Notes: generated by a model from the letters alone, not told the origin. A DNA stretch of 64,000 bases from Streptomyces sp. HNM0574 (GCF_012726235.1 NZ_JAASAH010000004.1:62001-126000); one strand, 5' to 3'. Shown: positions 24,293-32,647, numbered from the stretch's first letter. Program-made: numbers and translations.

Positions 24293-25470
24293 GCGACGGA
24301 CGCTTCCAGCTCGGCCTCGATCTTGGCGATGAGGCGCTCCTGCAGGTCCGGAAGACCGATCTGCTGGACCAGTTCGGCGAAGAAGCCGCGCACGACGAGC
24401 CTGCGCGCCTCCTGCTCCGGGATACCCCGGGCCATCAGGTAGAACAGCTGCTCGTCGTCGAAGCGGCCGGTCGCCGAGGCGTGGCCCGCGCCGACGATCT
24501 CGCCGGTCTCGATCTCCAGGTTGGGCACCGAGTCGACCCGGGCGCCGTCCGTGAGGACGAGGTTCCGGTTCAGCTCGTAGGTGTCGGTGCCGGTGGCGTC
24601 GGCACGGATGATCACGTCACCGATCCACACCGCGTGCGCCTCGTCGCCCTGGAGCGCGCCCTTGTAGGCCACGTTGCTGCGGCAGTTGGGGCGGTCGTGG
24701 TCGACGAGGAGACGGTGCTCCTGGTGCTGCCCGTTGTCGGTGAAGTACAGACCGTAGAACTCGGCCTCGCCGCCGGGGCCGGCGTAGTTGACGCGCGGGC
24801 TGAGCCGGACCACGTCACCGCCGAAGGTGACGACGACCGACTTGAAGCTGGCGTCCCGGCCGACGAGCGCGTTGTGCTGCGAGCAGTGCACGGCCGTGTC
24901 GTCCCAGTCCTGGATGGACACGACGGTCACCTTCGCGCCGTCGCCGAGGACGAACTCGACGTTGGCCGAGCGGACCGTGTCACCGGTGTGGTCGAGGACG
25001 ATCACGGCCTCGGCGAAGGCGCCGATGTCGAAGACGGTGTGCCCGTAGGTCACGCCGCCCTCGCCGTGCAGGCCGACCCGCACCGGCTCCTCCAGCACGG
25101 CCTCCTTGGGCACCGAGATGACCGACGCCTTCTCGAAGGACGAGAACGCCTGCGCCGCGACCCGGTCCACCGGAGCGCCGGTGCGCCCGATCCGGGCGTC
25201 CTCGCGCGAGACGGTCTCGACCGTCACGACGTCCGGCGCGGAGATCTCGGCCTTGAGCGAGCCGGACGCCTCGGCCGAGCCGTCGTGCAGGCCCTTCAGC
25301 CGCTCCAGCGGAGTGAAGCGCCACTCCTCCTCGCGCCCGTGGGGGACCGGGAAGTCCGCCACGTCGAACGAGGGCGATGCGCTCATCCGGGTGGCGACGG
25401 TGGACTCAGCCGCCACCGCGATCGATCCGGTGGTGTTCGAACCGACCGGAATGTTCTGAGCCTCAGCCAT
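24289..25470 (-). CDS. sufD: Fe-S assembly protein SufD
   Basis: The 393-residue protein of the SufB/SufD family has a variable N-terminal region and a right-handed beta-helix core. The C-terminal region holds the conserved GAGHASATGRFDDEQLFYLM and ARGIPEQEARRLVVRGFF segments. HGREEEWRFTPLERL near residues 44-58 is typical of SufD. It partners SufB and SufC. It follows sufB after a gap of 92 bases and overlaps the Rieske gene by ATGA. Confidence 0.96.
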   Translation of the reverse strand: MAEAQNIPVGSNTTGSIAVAAESTVATRMSASPSFDVADFPVPHGREEEWRFTPLERLKGLHDGSAEASGSLKAEISAPDVVTVETVSREDARIGRTGAPVDRVAAQAFSSFEKASVISVPKEAVLEEPVRVGLHGEGGVTYGHTVFDIGAFAEAVIVLDHTGDTVRSANVEFVLGDGAKVTVVSIQDWDDTAVHCSQHNALVGRDASFKSVVVTFGGDVVRLSPRVNYAGPGGEAEFYGLYFTDNGQHQEHRLLVDHDRPNCRSNVAYKGALQGDEAHAVWIGDVIIRADATGTDTYELNRNLVLTDGARVDSVPNLEIETGEIVGAGHASATGRFDDEQLFYLMARGIPEQEARRLVVRGFFAELVQQIGLPDLQERLIAKIEAELEASVA

Positions 25471-25562
25471 GGCTGTCGTGTTGCTCGCTTCCTTAGTGTG
25501 TTCGGCTCGCCCCCGGGCGCTGCTGCCCGGAGGCGGGGCGGGACTGCGGACGGGCGGCGGCG

Positions 25563-26984
25563 TCAGCCGACCGCGCCCTCCATCTGCAGCTCGATCAGCC
25601 GGTTCAGCTCCAGCGCGTACTCCATCGGCAGCTCCTTCGCGATCGGCTCGACGAAGCCGCGGACGATCATCGCCATGGCCTCGTCCTCCGACAGACCGCG
25701 GCTCATCAGGTAGAAGAGCTGGTCGTCGCTCACCTTGGAGACCGTCGCCTCGTGGCCCATCGTCACATCGTCCTCACGGACGTCCACGTACGGGTACGTG
25801 TCCGAGCGGGAGATGGTGTCGACCAGCAGCGCGTCGCACAGCACGTTGGACTTGGAGCCCTCGGCGCCCTCGCCGATCTCGATGAGACCGCGGTAGGAGG
25901 TGCGGCCGCCGCTGCGCGCCACCGACTTGGAGACGATGTTGGAGGACGTACGCGGCGCCATGTGCACCATCTTCGCGCCGGCGTCCTGGTGCTGGCCCTC
26001 GCCCGCGAAGGCGACCGAGAGCGTCTCGCCCTTGGCGTGCTCGCCCATCAGGTAGACGGCCGGGTACTTCATGGTGACCTTGGAGCCGAGGTTGCCGTCG
26101 ACCCACTCCATGGTCGCGCCCTCGTAGGCCACGGCACGCTTGGTGACCAGGTTGTAGACGTTGTTCGACCAGTTCTGGATCGTCGTGTAGCGGCAGCGGC
26201 CGCCCTTCTTCACGATGATCTCGACGACGGCGGAGTGCAGCGAGTCCGAGTTGTAGATCGGCGCCGTGCAGCCCTCGACGTAGTGCACGTAGGCGTTCTC
26301 GTCGACGATGATCAGCGTCCGCTCGAACTGGCCCATGTTCTCGGTGTTGATCCGGAAGTAGGCCTGGAGCGGGATGTCGACGTGCACGCCCGGCGGCACG
26401 TAGATGAAGGAACCGCCGGACCACACGGCGGTGTTCAGCGCGGCGAACTTGTTGTCGCCGGGCGGGATGACCGTGCCGAAGTGCTCCTGGAAGATCTCCG
26501 GGTGCTCACGCAGGGCCGTGTCGGTGTCCAGGAAGAGAACGCCCTGCTGCTCCAGGTCCTCGCGGATCTGGTGGTAGACGACCTCGGACTCGTACTGCGC
26601 GGCGACACCGGCGACGAGGCGCTGCTTCTCCGCCTCGGGGATGCCGAGCTTGTCGTACGTGTTCTTGATGTCCTCCGGCAGGTCCTCCCAGGACTGGGCC
26701 TGCTTCTCGGTGGACCGGACGAAGTACTTGATGTTGTCGAAGTCGATGCCGGAGAGGTCCGAGCCCCAGTTGGGCATGGGCTTCTTCTCGAAGAGCTTGT
26801 GCCCCTTGAGGCGGAGCTTCAGCATCCAGTCCGGCTCGTTCTTCTTGCCCGAGATGTCGCGGACGACGTCGTCGGACAGGCCGCGCTTGGCGGAGGCTCC
26901 GGCCGCGTCGGAGTCGGCCCAGCCGTACTCGTACCGGCCCAGACCCTCGAGCTCGGGGTGAGCAGTCTCCGTAGGAGAGGTCAT
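25563..26984 (-). CDS. sufB: Fe-S assembly scaffold SufB
   Basis: The 473-residue protein is the cluster-building subunit of the SufBCD complex. Conserved stretches include [47 protein letters not shown] and the C-terminal [20 protein letters not shown], which contains the family's functional Glu/His region. The start at 26984 is set by GGGAGGA 7 bases upstream; its ATG overlaps the sufR stop. Downstream sufD begins 92 bases later. Confidence 0.97.
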   Translation of the reverse strand: MTSPTETAHPELEGLGRYEYGWADSDAAGASAKRGLSDDVVRDISGKKNEPDWMLKLRLKGHKLFEKKPMPNWGSDLSGIDFDNIKYFVRSTEKQAQSWEDLPEDIKNTYDKLGIPEAEKQRLVAGVAAQYESEVVYHQIREDLEQQGVLFLDTDTALREHPEIFQEHFGTVIPPGDNKFAALNTAVWSGGSFIYVPPGVHVDIPLQAYFRINTENMGQFERTLIIVDENAYVHYVEGCTAPIYNSDSLHSAVVEIIVKKGGRCRYTTIQNWSNNVYNLVTKRAVAYEGATMEWVDGNLGSKVTMKYPAVYLMGEHAKGETLSVAFAGEGQHQDAGAKMVHMAPRTSSNIVSKSVARSGGRTSYRGLIEIGEGAEGSKSNVLCDALLVDTISRSDTYPYVDVREDDVTMGHEATVSKVSDDQLFYLMSRGLSEDEAMAMIVRGFVEPIAKELPMEYALELNRLIELQMEGAVG

Positions 26985-27835
26985 GCGGGGTTCCTCCCGG
27001 CGGTTTTCGCAGATGCGTTGGTGGCTTCGGTGTTCGTGCTGGTGGTCCTGGTGGGGTGCGCGCGCGGGATGAAGGTCGTGCACACCCCGTCGCCGTGGGC
27101 GATCGTGGCGAGACGCTGCACGTGGGTCCCGAGCAGGCGGGAGAACAACTCCGTCTCCGCCTCGCACAGTTGGGGGAACTGCTCGGCGGTGTGGGCCACC
27201 GGGCAGTGGTGCTGGCAGAGCTGCTCTCCCCCTGGGCTCTGCCCGGACGGGCCGCCGGCGGAAGCGGGTGCGCTGCGCGCAGTGGCAGCGTACCCGTCCG
27301 CCGTCAGGGCCTCGGCAAGCGCCCTGGCCTGCTCCTCGGGGGGTACGTCCGCCAGCCGCTCGCGGTACCGCTCGGCGGCCTCGGCGATCCGGTCGCGCGC
27401 GAAGGCCGCCACCGCGGCCTCGCCCGCCTCGCCGCCGCCGGCGCTCCGGGCGATCCAGCGCAGGGCGTCCGCGGCGAGCTCGTCGTAGTGCTGGTCGAAG
27501 GCGTCCCGGCCGCCGTCGGTGAGCGCGAAGACCTTGGCGGGGCGGCCGCGGCCGCGCGAGCCGTAGACCCGCTTGTCCCGGGGCTCGACGACGCCCTCGC
27601 CGAGCAGGGTGTCGAGGTGACGGCGGACGGCGGCCTGGGTCAGCCCCAGGCGGGAGGCCAGCTCGGCCGCGGTGGACGGGCCGTGGTCCAGGATGGAGCG
27701 GGCCACCTTGTTCCGCGTACCGTGCTGCTGCTCGTCCTGCTGGGCGGGCACGCCGGAGGCGCTGGACGCGACGCCCTGGGCGGGCGCCGGTGTGGCCGCC
27801 TGCCGCGTCTCGTCTGCCGTGCCCGTCTTTTTCAC
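26981..27835 (-). CDS. sufR: SufR-type Fe-S-sensing transcriptional repressor
   Basis: The 284-residue protein has an ArsR/DeoR-like winged helix (about 45-105; [23 protein letters not shown], then [12 protein letters not shown]). A C-terminal sensor region has Cys207, Cys211, Cys224 and Cys252, matching the SufR C-x3-C...C cluster ligands. Holo-SufR represses suf genes when Fe-S supply is sufficient. GTG at 27835 is chosen. No Shine-Dalgarno is present, and a minus-strand TTGCCG/AACAAT pair places transcription near that codon, so the gene is probably leaderless. A CAAC-N6-GTTG site overlaps the start. Confidence 0.93.
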   Translation of the reverse strand: MKKTGTADETRQAATPAPAQGVASSASGVPAQQDEQQHGTRNKVARSILDHGPSTAAELASRLGLTQAAVRRHLDTLLGEGVVEPRDKRVYGSRGRGRPAKVFALTDGGRDAFDQHYDELAADALRWIARSAGGGEAGEAAVAAFARDRIAEAAERYRERLADVPPEEQARALAEALTADGYAATARSAPASAGGPSGQSPGGEQLCQHHCPVAHTAEQFPQLCEAETELFSRLLGTHVQRLATIAHGDGVCTTFIPRAHPTRTTSTNTEATNASAKTAGRNPA

Positions 27836-27848
27836 AACGTCATTGTTG
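27835..27848. promoter_or_regulatory. SufR-type operator CAAC-N6-GTTG
   Basis: CAAC GTCATT GTTG begins at the start codon of sufR and overlaps its probable -10. CAAC-N6-GTTG is the site described for cyanobacterial SufR, so autoregulation of the whole suf operon is likely. Confidence 0.7.
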
Positions 27849-27890
27849 CGTAATTCCGCGAGGCCCGGCAAGCCACTCCGTGACCTGCCT

Positions 27891-27905
27891 TGATGCAGTG
27901 CATCA
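27891..27905. promoter_or_regulatory. Perfect 15-bp palindrome upstream of sufR
   Basis: TGATGCA-G-TGCATCA is a perfect 7-1-7 palindrome about 56 bases upstream of the sufR start and 3 bases from the iron-box-like site. The binding protein is unknown. Confidence 0.5.
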
Positions 27906-27907
27906 CG

Positions 27908-27926
27908 TAAGGCAAGCCTTACCCGG
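27908..27926. promoter_or_regulatory. IdeR/DmdR-like iron box
   Basis: The 19 bases match the DtxR-family consensus TWAGGTWAGSCTWACCTWA at 15 positions; the core is AAGGCAAGCCTTACC. It sits between sufR and the divergent ABC exporter, so an iron regulator may act on one or both. Confidence 0.6.
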
Positions 27927-28018
27927 AGCGGCTCCGGAGCCCCCTTCACGGGGTCTCACGAGGGCTTTCGCCGTCCGGCCGGCCCGGCCCCGCCCCGGGG
28001 CGCGCGCACCCCGCTCCT

Positions 28019-28024
28019 TAGACT
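28019..28024 (+). promoter_or_regulatory. -10 element of a leaderless ABC exporter transcript
   Basis: TAGACT ends 7 bases before the ATG of the ABC ATPase gene, which has no Shine-Dalgarno sequence. This is the usual leaderless arrangement in actinobacteria. Confidence 0.55.
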
Positions 28025-28031
28025 CGCCGGT

Positions 28032-28958
28032 ATGCGAAACGCAGCGGCTGTCGAGGTCGCGGGGCTGGTGAAGCGGTACGGCGAGAAGACCGCGGTGGAC
28101 GGGCTGGATCTGACCGTCACGGAACACACGGTCACCGCCGTCCTGGGACCCAACGGAGCGGGCAAGACCACCACGATCGAGACCTGCGAGGGCTACCGCA
28201 GCCCGGACGAGGGCACCGTCCGCGTGCTCGGCCTCGACCCCGTCGCCGACGCGGCGCGGCTGCGCCCGCGGGTGGGCGTGATGCTGCAGAGCGGAGGCGT
28301 CTACTCCGGGGCGCGGGCCGAGGAGATGCTCCGGCACATGGCCTCGCTGTACGCGCACCCGCTGGACGTGCCCGCCCTCGTCGAGCGCCTCGGCCTGGGC
28401 AGCTGCGGGCGCACCCCGTACCGGCGGCTGTCGGGCGGCCAGCAGCAGCGGCTGGCACTGGCGACGGCCGTGGTCGGCCGCCCCGAGCTGGTCTTCCTCG
28501 ACGAGCCGACGGCGGGCCTCGACCCGCAGGCCCGCCGGGCCACCTGGGACCTGGTGCGCGAACTGCGCGCCGACGGCGTCACCGTCGTCCTCACCACGCA
28601 CTACATGGACGAGGCCGAGGAACTGGCCGACCACGTGGCCGTGGTGGACGGCGGCCGGGTGATCGAGCAGGGCAGCCCCGACGCGCTGTGCCGGGGCGGC
28701 GCCGAGAACACCCTCCGCTTCACCGGCCGCCCCGGGCTCGACCTCAGCTCGCTACTGAAGGCGCTCCCGCCGGACACCGACGCGGCCGAGATCGCACCCG
28801 GCGGCTACCGCCTGACCGGCACCGTCGACCCGCAGATGCTGGCCACCGTCACCTCCTGGTGCGCCCAGCACGGCGTCATGCCGGACCGCATCTCGGTCGA
28901 GCGCCGCACGCTGGAGGACGTCTTCCTGGAACTCACGGGCAAGGAGCTGCGGTCATGA
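28032..28958 (+). CDS. ABC exporter ATP-binding protein next to the suf operon
   Basis: The 308-residue DrrA-like ATPase has Walker A GPNGAGKTT (39-47), Q-loop Gln86, signature LSGGQ (133-137), Walker B LVFLDEP (153-159) and the switch His in LTTHYMDEAEELAD. A C-terminal domain of about 90 residues follows. An ABC exporter divergent from suf genes and followed by ctaA is also the order in mycobacteria, hinting at a role tied to heme or cytochrome biogenesis. The substrate is unknown. The last 34 bases (28925-28958) are duplicated 89 bases downstream. Confidence 0.93.
   Translation: MRNAAAVEVAGLVKRYGEKTAVDGLDLTVTEHTVTAVLGPNGAGKTTTIETCEGYRSPDEGTVRVLGLDPVADAARLRPRVGVMLQSGGVYSGARAEEMLRHMASLYAHPLDVPALVERLGLGSCGRTPYRRLSGGQQQRLALATAVVGRPELVFLDEPTAGLDPQARRATWDLVRELRADGVTVVLTTHYMDEAEELADHVAVVDGGRVIEQGSPDALCRGGAENTLRFTGRPGLDLSSLLKALPPDTDAAEIAPGGYRLTGTVDPQMLATVTSWCAQHGVMPDRISVERRTLEDVFLELTGKELRS
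28925..28958 (+). repeat. 34-bp direct repeat, copy 1 (end of ATPase gene)
   Basis: It is identical to 29014-29047. This copy encodes the ATPase C-terminus (LELTGKELRS and stop). Confidence 0.95.
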
Positions 28959-29013
28959 ACGGGCCCACACCGCCACACCGGGGGTACGGGGGTCGCCCCC
29001 CGGAAGACAACAG
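28959..29013. other. 55-bp insert between the direct repeats
   Basis: The insert contains a G/C-rich hairpin (CCGGGGG...CCCCCCGG) of a type common between Streptomyces genes. Removing it with one repeat copy would restore an ATGA overlap between ATPase and permease. Confidence 0.7.
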
Positions 29014-29047
29014 CCTGGAACTCACGGGCAAGGAGCTGCGGTCATGA
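29014..29047 (+). repeat. 34-bp direct repeat, copy 2 (start of permease gene)
   Basis: It is identical to 28925-28958. Its final ATGA supplies the permease start codon, and the coding remnant just before it acts as the permease leader, including a GGAG about 10 bases upstream. Confidence 0.95.
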
Positions 29048-29838
29048 GCACCGGAACGCGCACCGGGGACTTCACGCCGCGGCCTGGCGCCGCGCCGCTC
29101 CCCCGCATGATCGCCGCGCAGGCCGCGCTGGAGACGCGGATGCTGCTGCGCAACGGCGAGCAGCTGCTGCTGACGGTGGTCATCCCGACGCTGCTGCTCG
29201 TCCTGTTCAGCACGGTCGACGTCATCGACCTGCCGGGCAGCGGCGGCGAGGCCCGCGTCGACTTCCTGGCCCCGGGCGTCCTGGCGCTGGCCGTGCTGTC
29301 GACGGCGTTCACCGGGCAGGCGATCTCCACCGGCTTCGAGCGGCGGTACGGGGTGCTCAAGCGGCTCGGGGTCTCGCCGCTGCCCCGCTGGGGGCTGATG
29401 ACGGCGAAGACGCTGTCGGTGCTCGTCATCGAGGTCCTCCAGCTGGTGCTGCTGACGGCCGTCGCGCTGCTGCTGGGCTGGTCGCCGCAGGGCGGCCCGC
29501 TCGGCGCCCTGCCCGTGCTGGCGCTGCTGGTGCTGGGCACGGCCGCCTTCTCGGGGCTCGGTCTGCTGATGGCGGGCACGCTCCGGGCGGAGGCGACGCT
29601 GGCCGCCGCGAACCTGGTCTTCCTGCTGCTGCTGGTCGGCGGCGGGGTGATCGTGCCGCTGGAGAAGTTCGGCGCGGCGCAGTCGGTGCTCCAGTTCCTG
29701 CCCGTCTCGGCCCTCTCGGACGGGCTGCGCGAGGTGCTCCAGCACGGCGCCGGGACGCCCTGGGCCGACCTGGGAATCCTCGCCGTCTGGGCGGCCGCCG
29801 GGCTGGGCGCGGCGGCGCGGTTCTTCCGCTGGGAGTGA
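29044..29838 (+). CDS. ABC-2 exporter permease
   Basis: The 264-residue membrane protein has six hydrophobic segments in the DrrB/ABC-2 pattern, including the conserved FERRYGVLKRLGVSPLPRW coupling region and the PVSALSDGLREVL motif near the end. It pairs with the preceding ATPase. The start overlaps the second copy of the 34-bp repeat, and the Shine-Dalgarno (GGAG, about 10 bases before the ATG) is the same sequence that encodes the ATPase C-terminus in copy 1. Confidence 0.9.
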   Translation: MSTGTRTGDFTPRPGAAPLPRMIAAQAALETRMLLRNGEQLLLTVVIPTLLLVLFSTVDVIDLPGSGGEARVDFLAPGVLALAVLSTAFTGQAISTGFERRYGVLKRLGVSPLPRWGLMTAKTLSVLVIEVLQLVLLTAVALLLGWSPQGGPLGALPVLALLVLGTAAFSGLGLLMAGTLRAEATLAAANLVFLLLLVGGGVIVPLEKFGAAQSVLQFLPVSALSDGLREVLQHGAGTPWADLGILAVWAAAGLGAAARFFRWE

Positions 29839-29897
29839 GCCGGGCGGGGCCCCGGCGCTTGGCCAACCCCTCGTGAAAGCACGCACAAGCACACCCG

Positions 29898-29903
29898 TAC
29901 GAT
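29898..29903 (+). promoter_or_regulatory. -10 element of leaderless ctaA
   Basis: TACGAT ends 6 bases before the GTG at 29910. No Shine-Dalgarno sequence precedes the gene. Confidence 0.5.
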
Positions 29904-29909
29904 GTGCCC

Positions 29910-30950
29910 GTGCCGAAACTGCTCGAAGTCGTACGTAATCCCATCGCGTACATCGCGGCCCGGTGGACCCCCACGCAGCGCACTCTCCGCCGCGCGACGA
30001 TGTCGGCGCTCCTGATGAGCGTCTTCATCATCGTGACCGGCGGCGCCGTGCGGCTGACGGGCTCGGGGCTCGGCTGCGACACCTGGCCGAAGTGCAGCAG
30101 CGAGAGCCTCGTCGCCACCTCGGAGATGGGCATCCACGGCGCGATCGAGTTCGGCAACCGCATGCTGACGTACGTGCTGAGCGCGGCCGTCGGCTGGGCG
30201 ATCGTCGCCTCGCGCGCGGTCAAGCCCCGGCGCAGGCCGCTGAGCCGGCTGGCCTGGGCGCAGTTCTGGCTGGTGATGAGCAACGGCGTCATCGGCGGCA
30301 TCACGGTGCTCACCGAGCTCAACCCGTACACCGTCGCCGGTCACTTCCTCGCCGCGACGGCGCTGCTGACCGTCTCCACGGTGACCTGGCTGCGCGCCCG
30401 CGAGGGCGACGAGCAGCCGCGTCCGCTGGTCGGCAAGCCGATCAAGCAGCTGGTGTGGGTGCTGGTGGCGGTCTCGGGGCTGCTGGTCACCGTCGGCACC
30501 GTGGTCACCGGTTCCGGTCCGCACGCGGGCGACAGCAGCGACGTGCCGCGGATGCCGGTCGACCCGAAGAGCGTCACCGAGCTGCACGCCTCGCTGGCCT
30601 GGGTCGTGGTCGCGCTGACCCTCGCGCTCTGGTTCGTGCTGCGCGCGGTGGACGCGCCGGTGGGCCCGAAGCGCCGGACGCGCGACCTGTTCCTGGTGCT
30701 GATGTCCCAGGGCGTCATCGGCTACGTCCAGTACTTCACGGACCTGCCCGAGATCCTGGTCGGCCTGCACCTGCTCGGCTCGGCCCTGGTGTGGGTGGCC
30801 GTGCTGCGGCTGCTGCTCTCGCTGCGGGAACGCGGCCTCCCGCCGACGGGCACCGGTCCGTCCGACGACGAAACCGGCTCCGCCGTGCCGCACCCGGCCG
30901 CTCAGTCCGACGACGGCCGGGCGGTGCCCGCCGCGCCCGCCGCCGGCTGA
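29910..30950 (+). CDS. ctaA: Heme A synthase (COX15/CtaA family)
   Basis: The 346-residue, eight-helix membrane protein oxidises heme O to heme A for cytochrome aa3 oxidase. Visible features are the Cys pair in GCDTWPKC (Cys56 and Cys62), His76 and Glu80 in HGAIEFGNR, a second internal half with GPHAGDSS and TELHASLAW, and a later GLHLLGSALVW His. A hydrophilic Pro/Ala tail of about 45 residues ends the protein. GTG at 29910 is preferred over 29904 because of the -10 spacing. The 3' end overlaps the converging amidohydrolase-like gene by 49 bases. ctaB lies 1.7 kb downstream. Confidence 0.93.
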   Translation: MPKLLEVVRNPIAYIAARWTPTQRTLRRATMSALLMSVFIIVTGGAVRLTGSGLGCDTWPKCSSESLVATSEMGIHGAIEFGNRMLTYVLSAAVGWAIVASRAVKPRRRPLSRLAWAQFWLVMSNGVIGGITVLTELNPYTVAGHFLAATALLTVSTVTWLRAREGDEQPRPLVGKPIKQLVWVLVAVSGLLVTVGTVVTGSGPHAGDSSDVPRMPVDPKSVTELHASLAWVVVALTLALWFVLRAVDAPVGPKRRTRDLFLVLMSQGVIGYVQYFTDLPEILVGLHLLGSALVWVAVLRLLLSLRERGLPPTGTGPSDDETGSAVPHPAAQSDDGRAVPAAPAAG

Positions 30951-32092
30951 ACCCCGGCGTCCAGCCCGTAGAGCCGCCGTGCCGTCCCGTGCGTCATGGC
31001 CTCGGTGACGCGTGCCGCGTCCGCCGGGCCGCAGCGGCCTTCGCCGACCCAGCGCGCGAGGACGGCGTCGAGCCCCCGCACGAAGGAACGGGCCCGTACG
31101 ACGTAGAGCTCGGGCAGGGTGCGGGTGCCGCTGGAGAACAGCAGCTTGGTGAACGGGGCCTGCGCCAGGGTCTCCTCGGGTGACGGGCCCGCGTCCGCGT
31201 AGGTGTGCGGGAAAGCCGCGGCCAGCCGCGCCGCGCTCGCGTGGTGCGGGCGGCGCGGCAGCAGGACCACGTCGCCGCCGGCGCCCCGGCTCGCGTCCAG
31301 GAACCCCTCCAGGGGCGCCGGGTCCGCGGGGCAGCGCAGTTGTACGGGCTTGCGGGTGACCAGGGCGCTCCACACCAGGTGGCGCAGCAGCGCGGGTTCG
31401 TCGCGCAGCTCCGCGCCGTGGTGCGCCTGTTGCCCGGGCAGGAGCGGGGGCGCGCGGCGTGCGGCGCGGGCGCGTTCGCGGGCGCGGAGCCAGCGTTCCG
31501 CCGCCCTGCCGACCTCGCGGACGTCGGGCGCGCGGGCCTCCAGGAAGTACGCGCCGACGGCGAAGGCGGCGGCCCCGGGCGCCGCCGCGTGCAGCGCGCC
31601 CGCGGTGTTGGCGAGGAAGGCGCGTACGGAGCCCGAGGTGTCGGCCACCTGCCGGGCCAGCGACTCCAGGCAGACGGACTCCCGCGCGGTGCCGCCGGCC
31701 GCGGCGGCCAGCGTGTGCGGCGGGGTGAGCGGGTGCGCGTCGGGGAACGGGTCCGGCGCGGCCCGCGCGTCCGTGTCCAGCAGGAAGCAGCCGATGCCGC
31801 TGCCGCGCAGCAGCGCCCGCGTCGCGGCGTACGCGCCGAGCTCGCGGCGCCGGGCCAGGTAGTGCGCGGGCGGGCAGTGCGCCGGGAGGCCCAGCAGGGG
31901 CGGGCACCAGCGGCGGAGGGCGAGGCCGGCCGGGCCGTCGAAGAAGGTGCCGGCGCGCGGTACGGCGCCGTCGGCGTCGGCGGCGAGCAGCGTCTCGAAG
32001 ACGCCGAGCCCGAGATCGGCGCCGAGCACGCCGTAGCTGTGCTGGTCGACGAGCGTGGTCCGCCGGGTGTGCCACGCGTCAGCGGTGTCCAT
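30902..32092 (-). CDS. Amidohydrolase-like protein lacking the metal ligands
   Basis: The 396-residue protein follows the layout of a Streptomyces amidohydrolase group: VDQH-x-x-GVL near the N-terminus, LALRRWCPPLLGLPAH, YLARRRELGA, the LLRHLVWSAL segment, FPHTYADAG, APFTKLLFSS, ARRLYGL at the end. In the group as I know it, metal ligands fall in DxHxHG, LQLHTG, LLHCYP and FSSD. Here these read DQHSYG, VQLRCP, LLPRRP and FSSG. It is therefore probably a non-catalytic homologue. The frame is intact, and the ATG at 32092 has AGGAGG 5 bases upstream, so it is not an obvious pseudogene. Confidence 0.75.
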   Translation of the reverse strand: MDTADAWHTRRTTLVDQHSYGVLGADLGLGVFETLLAADADGAVPRAGTFFDGPAGLALRRWCPPLLGLPAHCPPAHYLARRRELGAYAATRALLRGSGIGCFLLDTDARAAPDPFPDAHPLTPPHTLAAAAGGTARESVCLESLARQVADTSGSVRAFLANTAGALHAAAPGAAAFAVGAYFLEARAPDVREVGRAAERWLRARERARAARRAPPLLPGQQAHHGAELRDEPALLRHLVWSALVTRKPVQLRCPADPAPLEGFLDASRGAGGDVVLLPRRPHHASAARLAAAFPHTYADAGPSPEETLAQAPFTKLLFSSGTRTLPELYVVRARSFVRGLDAVLARWVGEGRCGPADAARVTEAMTHGTARRLYGLDAGVQPAAGAAGTARPSSD

Positions 32093-32229
32093 CCGCACCT
32101 CCTCGTCCCCTGCCGGGTCTAACGGCCGGGAGGCTACGGGGTGTCGGGGCCCTGTGTGCCGGGGCCGCGACGGTGTGTGGCGTCGGTCTCGCGGCGGGAC
32201 GGCCTCTCGCCAGGGGGTTTACCCGTCGG

Positions 32230-32235
32230 TAGCAT
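32230..32235 (+). promoter_or_regulatory. -10 element of a leaderless small gene
   Basis: TAGCAT ends 7 bases before the ATG at 32243. No Shine-Dalgarno sequence of normal spacing is present. Confidence 0.5.
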
Positions 32236-32242
32236 CAGGGGC

Positions 32243-32557
32243 ATGGCAGACAGCAGCAAGAAGGCGGCCAAGCTCGCCAAGGAGATCACCGCGTTCGCCA
32301 AGGGGCACGGCGGGAGCGCCGAGGGGCAGATCGCCTACGTCGGCCAGGTCGGCGCCCGGATCGCCCTCGTCGGCGCGAACGGCGAGTGGGGCGACCTGAT
32401 GGCGCCCTCGGTCGAGGTCGCCCGGCAGGCCACCGAGCGCGCCGGCATCACCGTCCGGGACGGCTTCGACGGCGAGATGGCGGAGAAGGTGCGCACCGGC
32501 CCGTACGAGTGGAGCCGGATGGCCGGGATCCAGATCGGCGGCCCGTCCAACGGCTGA
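32243..32557 (+). CDS. Small conserved actinobacterial protein (104 aa)
   Basis: This is a soluble 104-residue protein with a Lys-rich first helix (MADSSKKAAKLAKEI). The later region YVGQVGARIALVGANGEWGDLMAPS and the tail GPYEWSRMAGIQIGG look well ordered. I recognise it as a conserved Streptomyces hypothetical located near ctaB and tkt, and I have no function to offer. Codon use is typical and the gene ends at a strong terminator, which supports it as real. Confidence 0.75.
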   Translation: MADSSKKAAKLAKEITAFAKGHGGSAEGQIAYVGQVGARIALVGANGEWGDLMAPSVEVARQATERAGITVRDGFDGEMAEKVRTGPYEWSRMAGIQIGGPSNG

Positions 32558-32569
32558 CCGCCGAGCCGT

Positions 32570-32621
32570 ACATACGGACGGGGCCCGGAACGTGATCACG
32601 TTCCGGGCCCCGTCCGTATGT
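32570..32621. terminator. 52-bp perfect palindrome, bidirectional terminator
   Basis: The two 26-bp arms are exactly complementary with no spacer; the centre is CGTGATCACG. It sits between the convergent 104-aa gene and ctaB. Confidence 0.8.
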
Positions 32622-32647
32622 CTCGGGAAGGCGGCGGCTCAGCCTGC

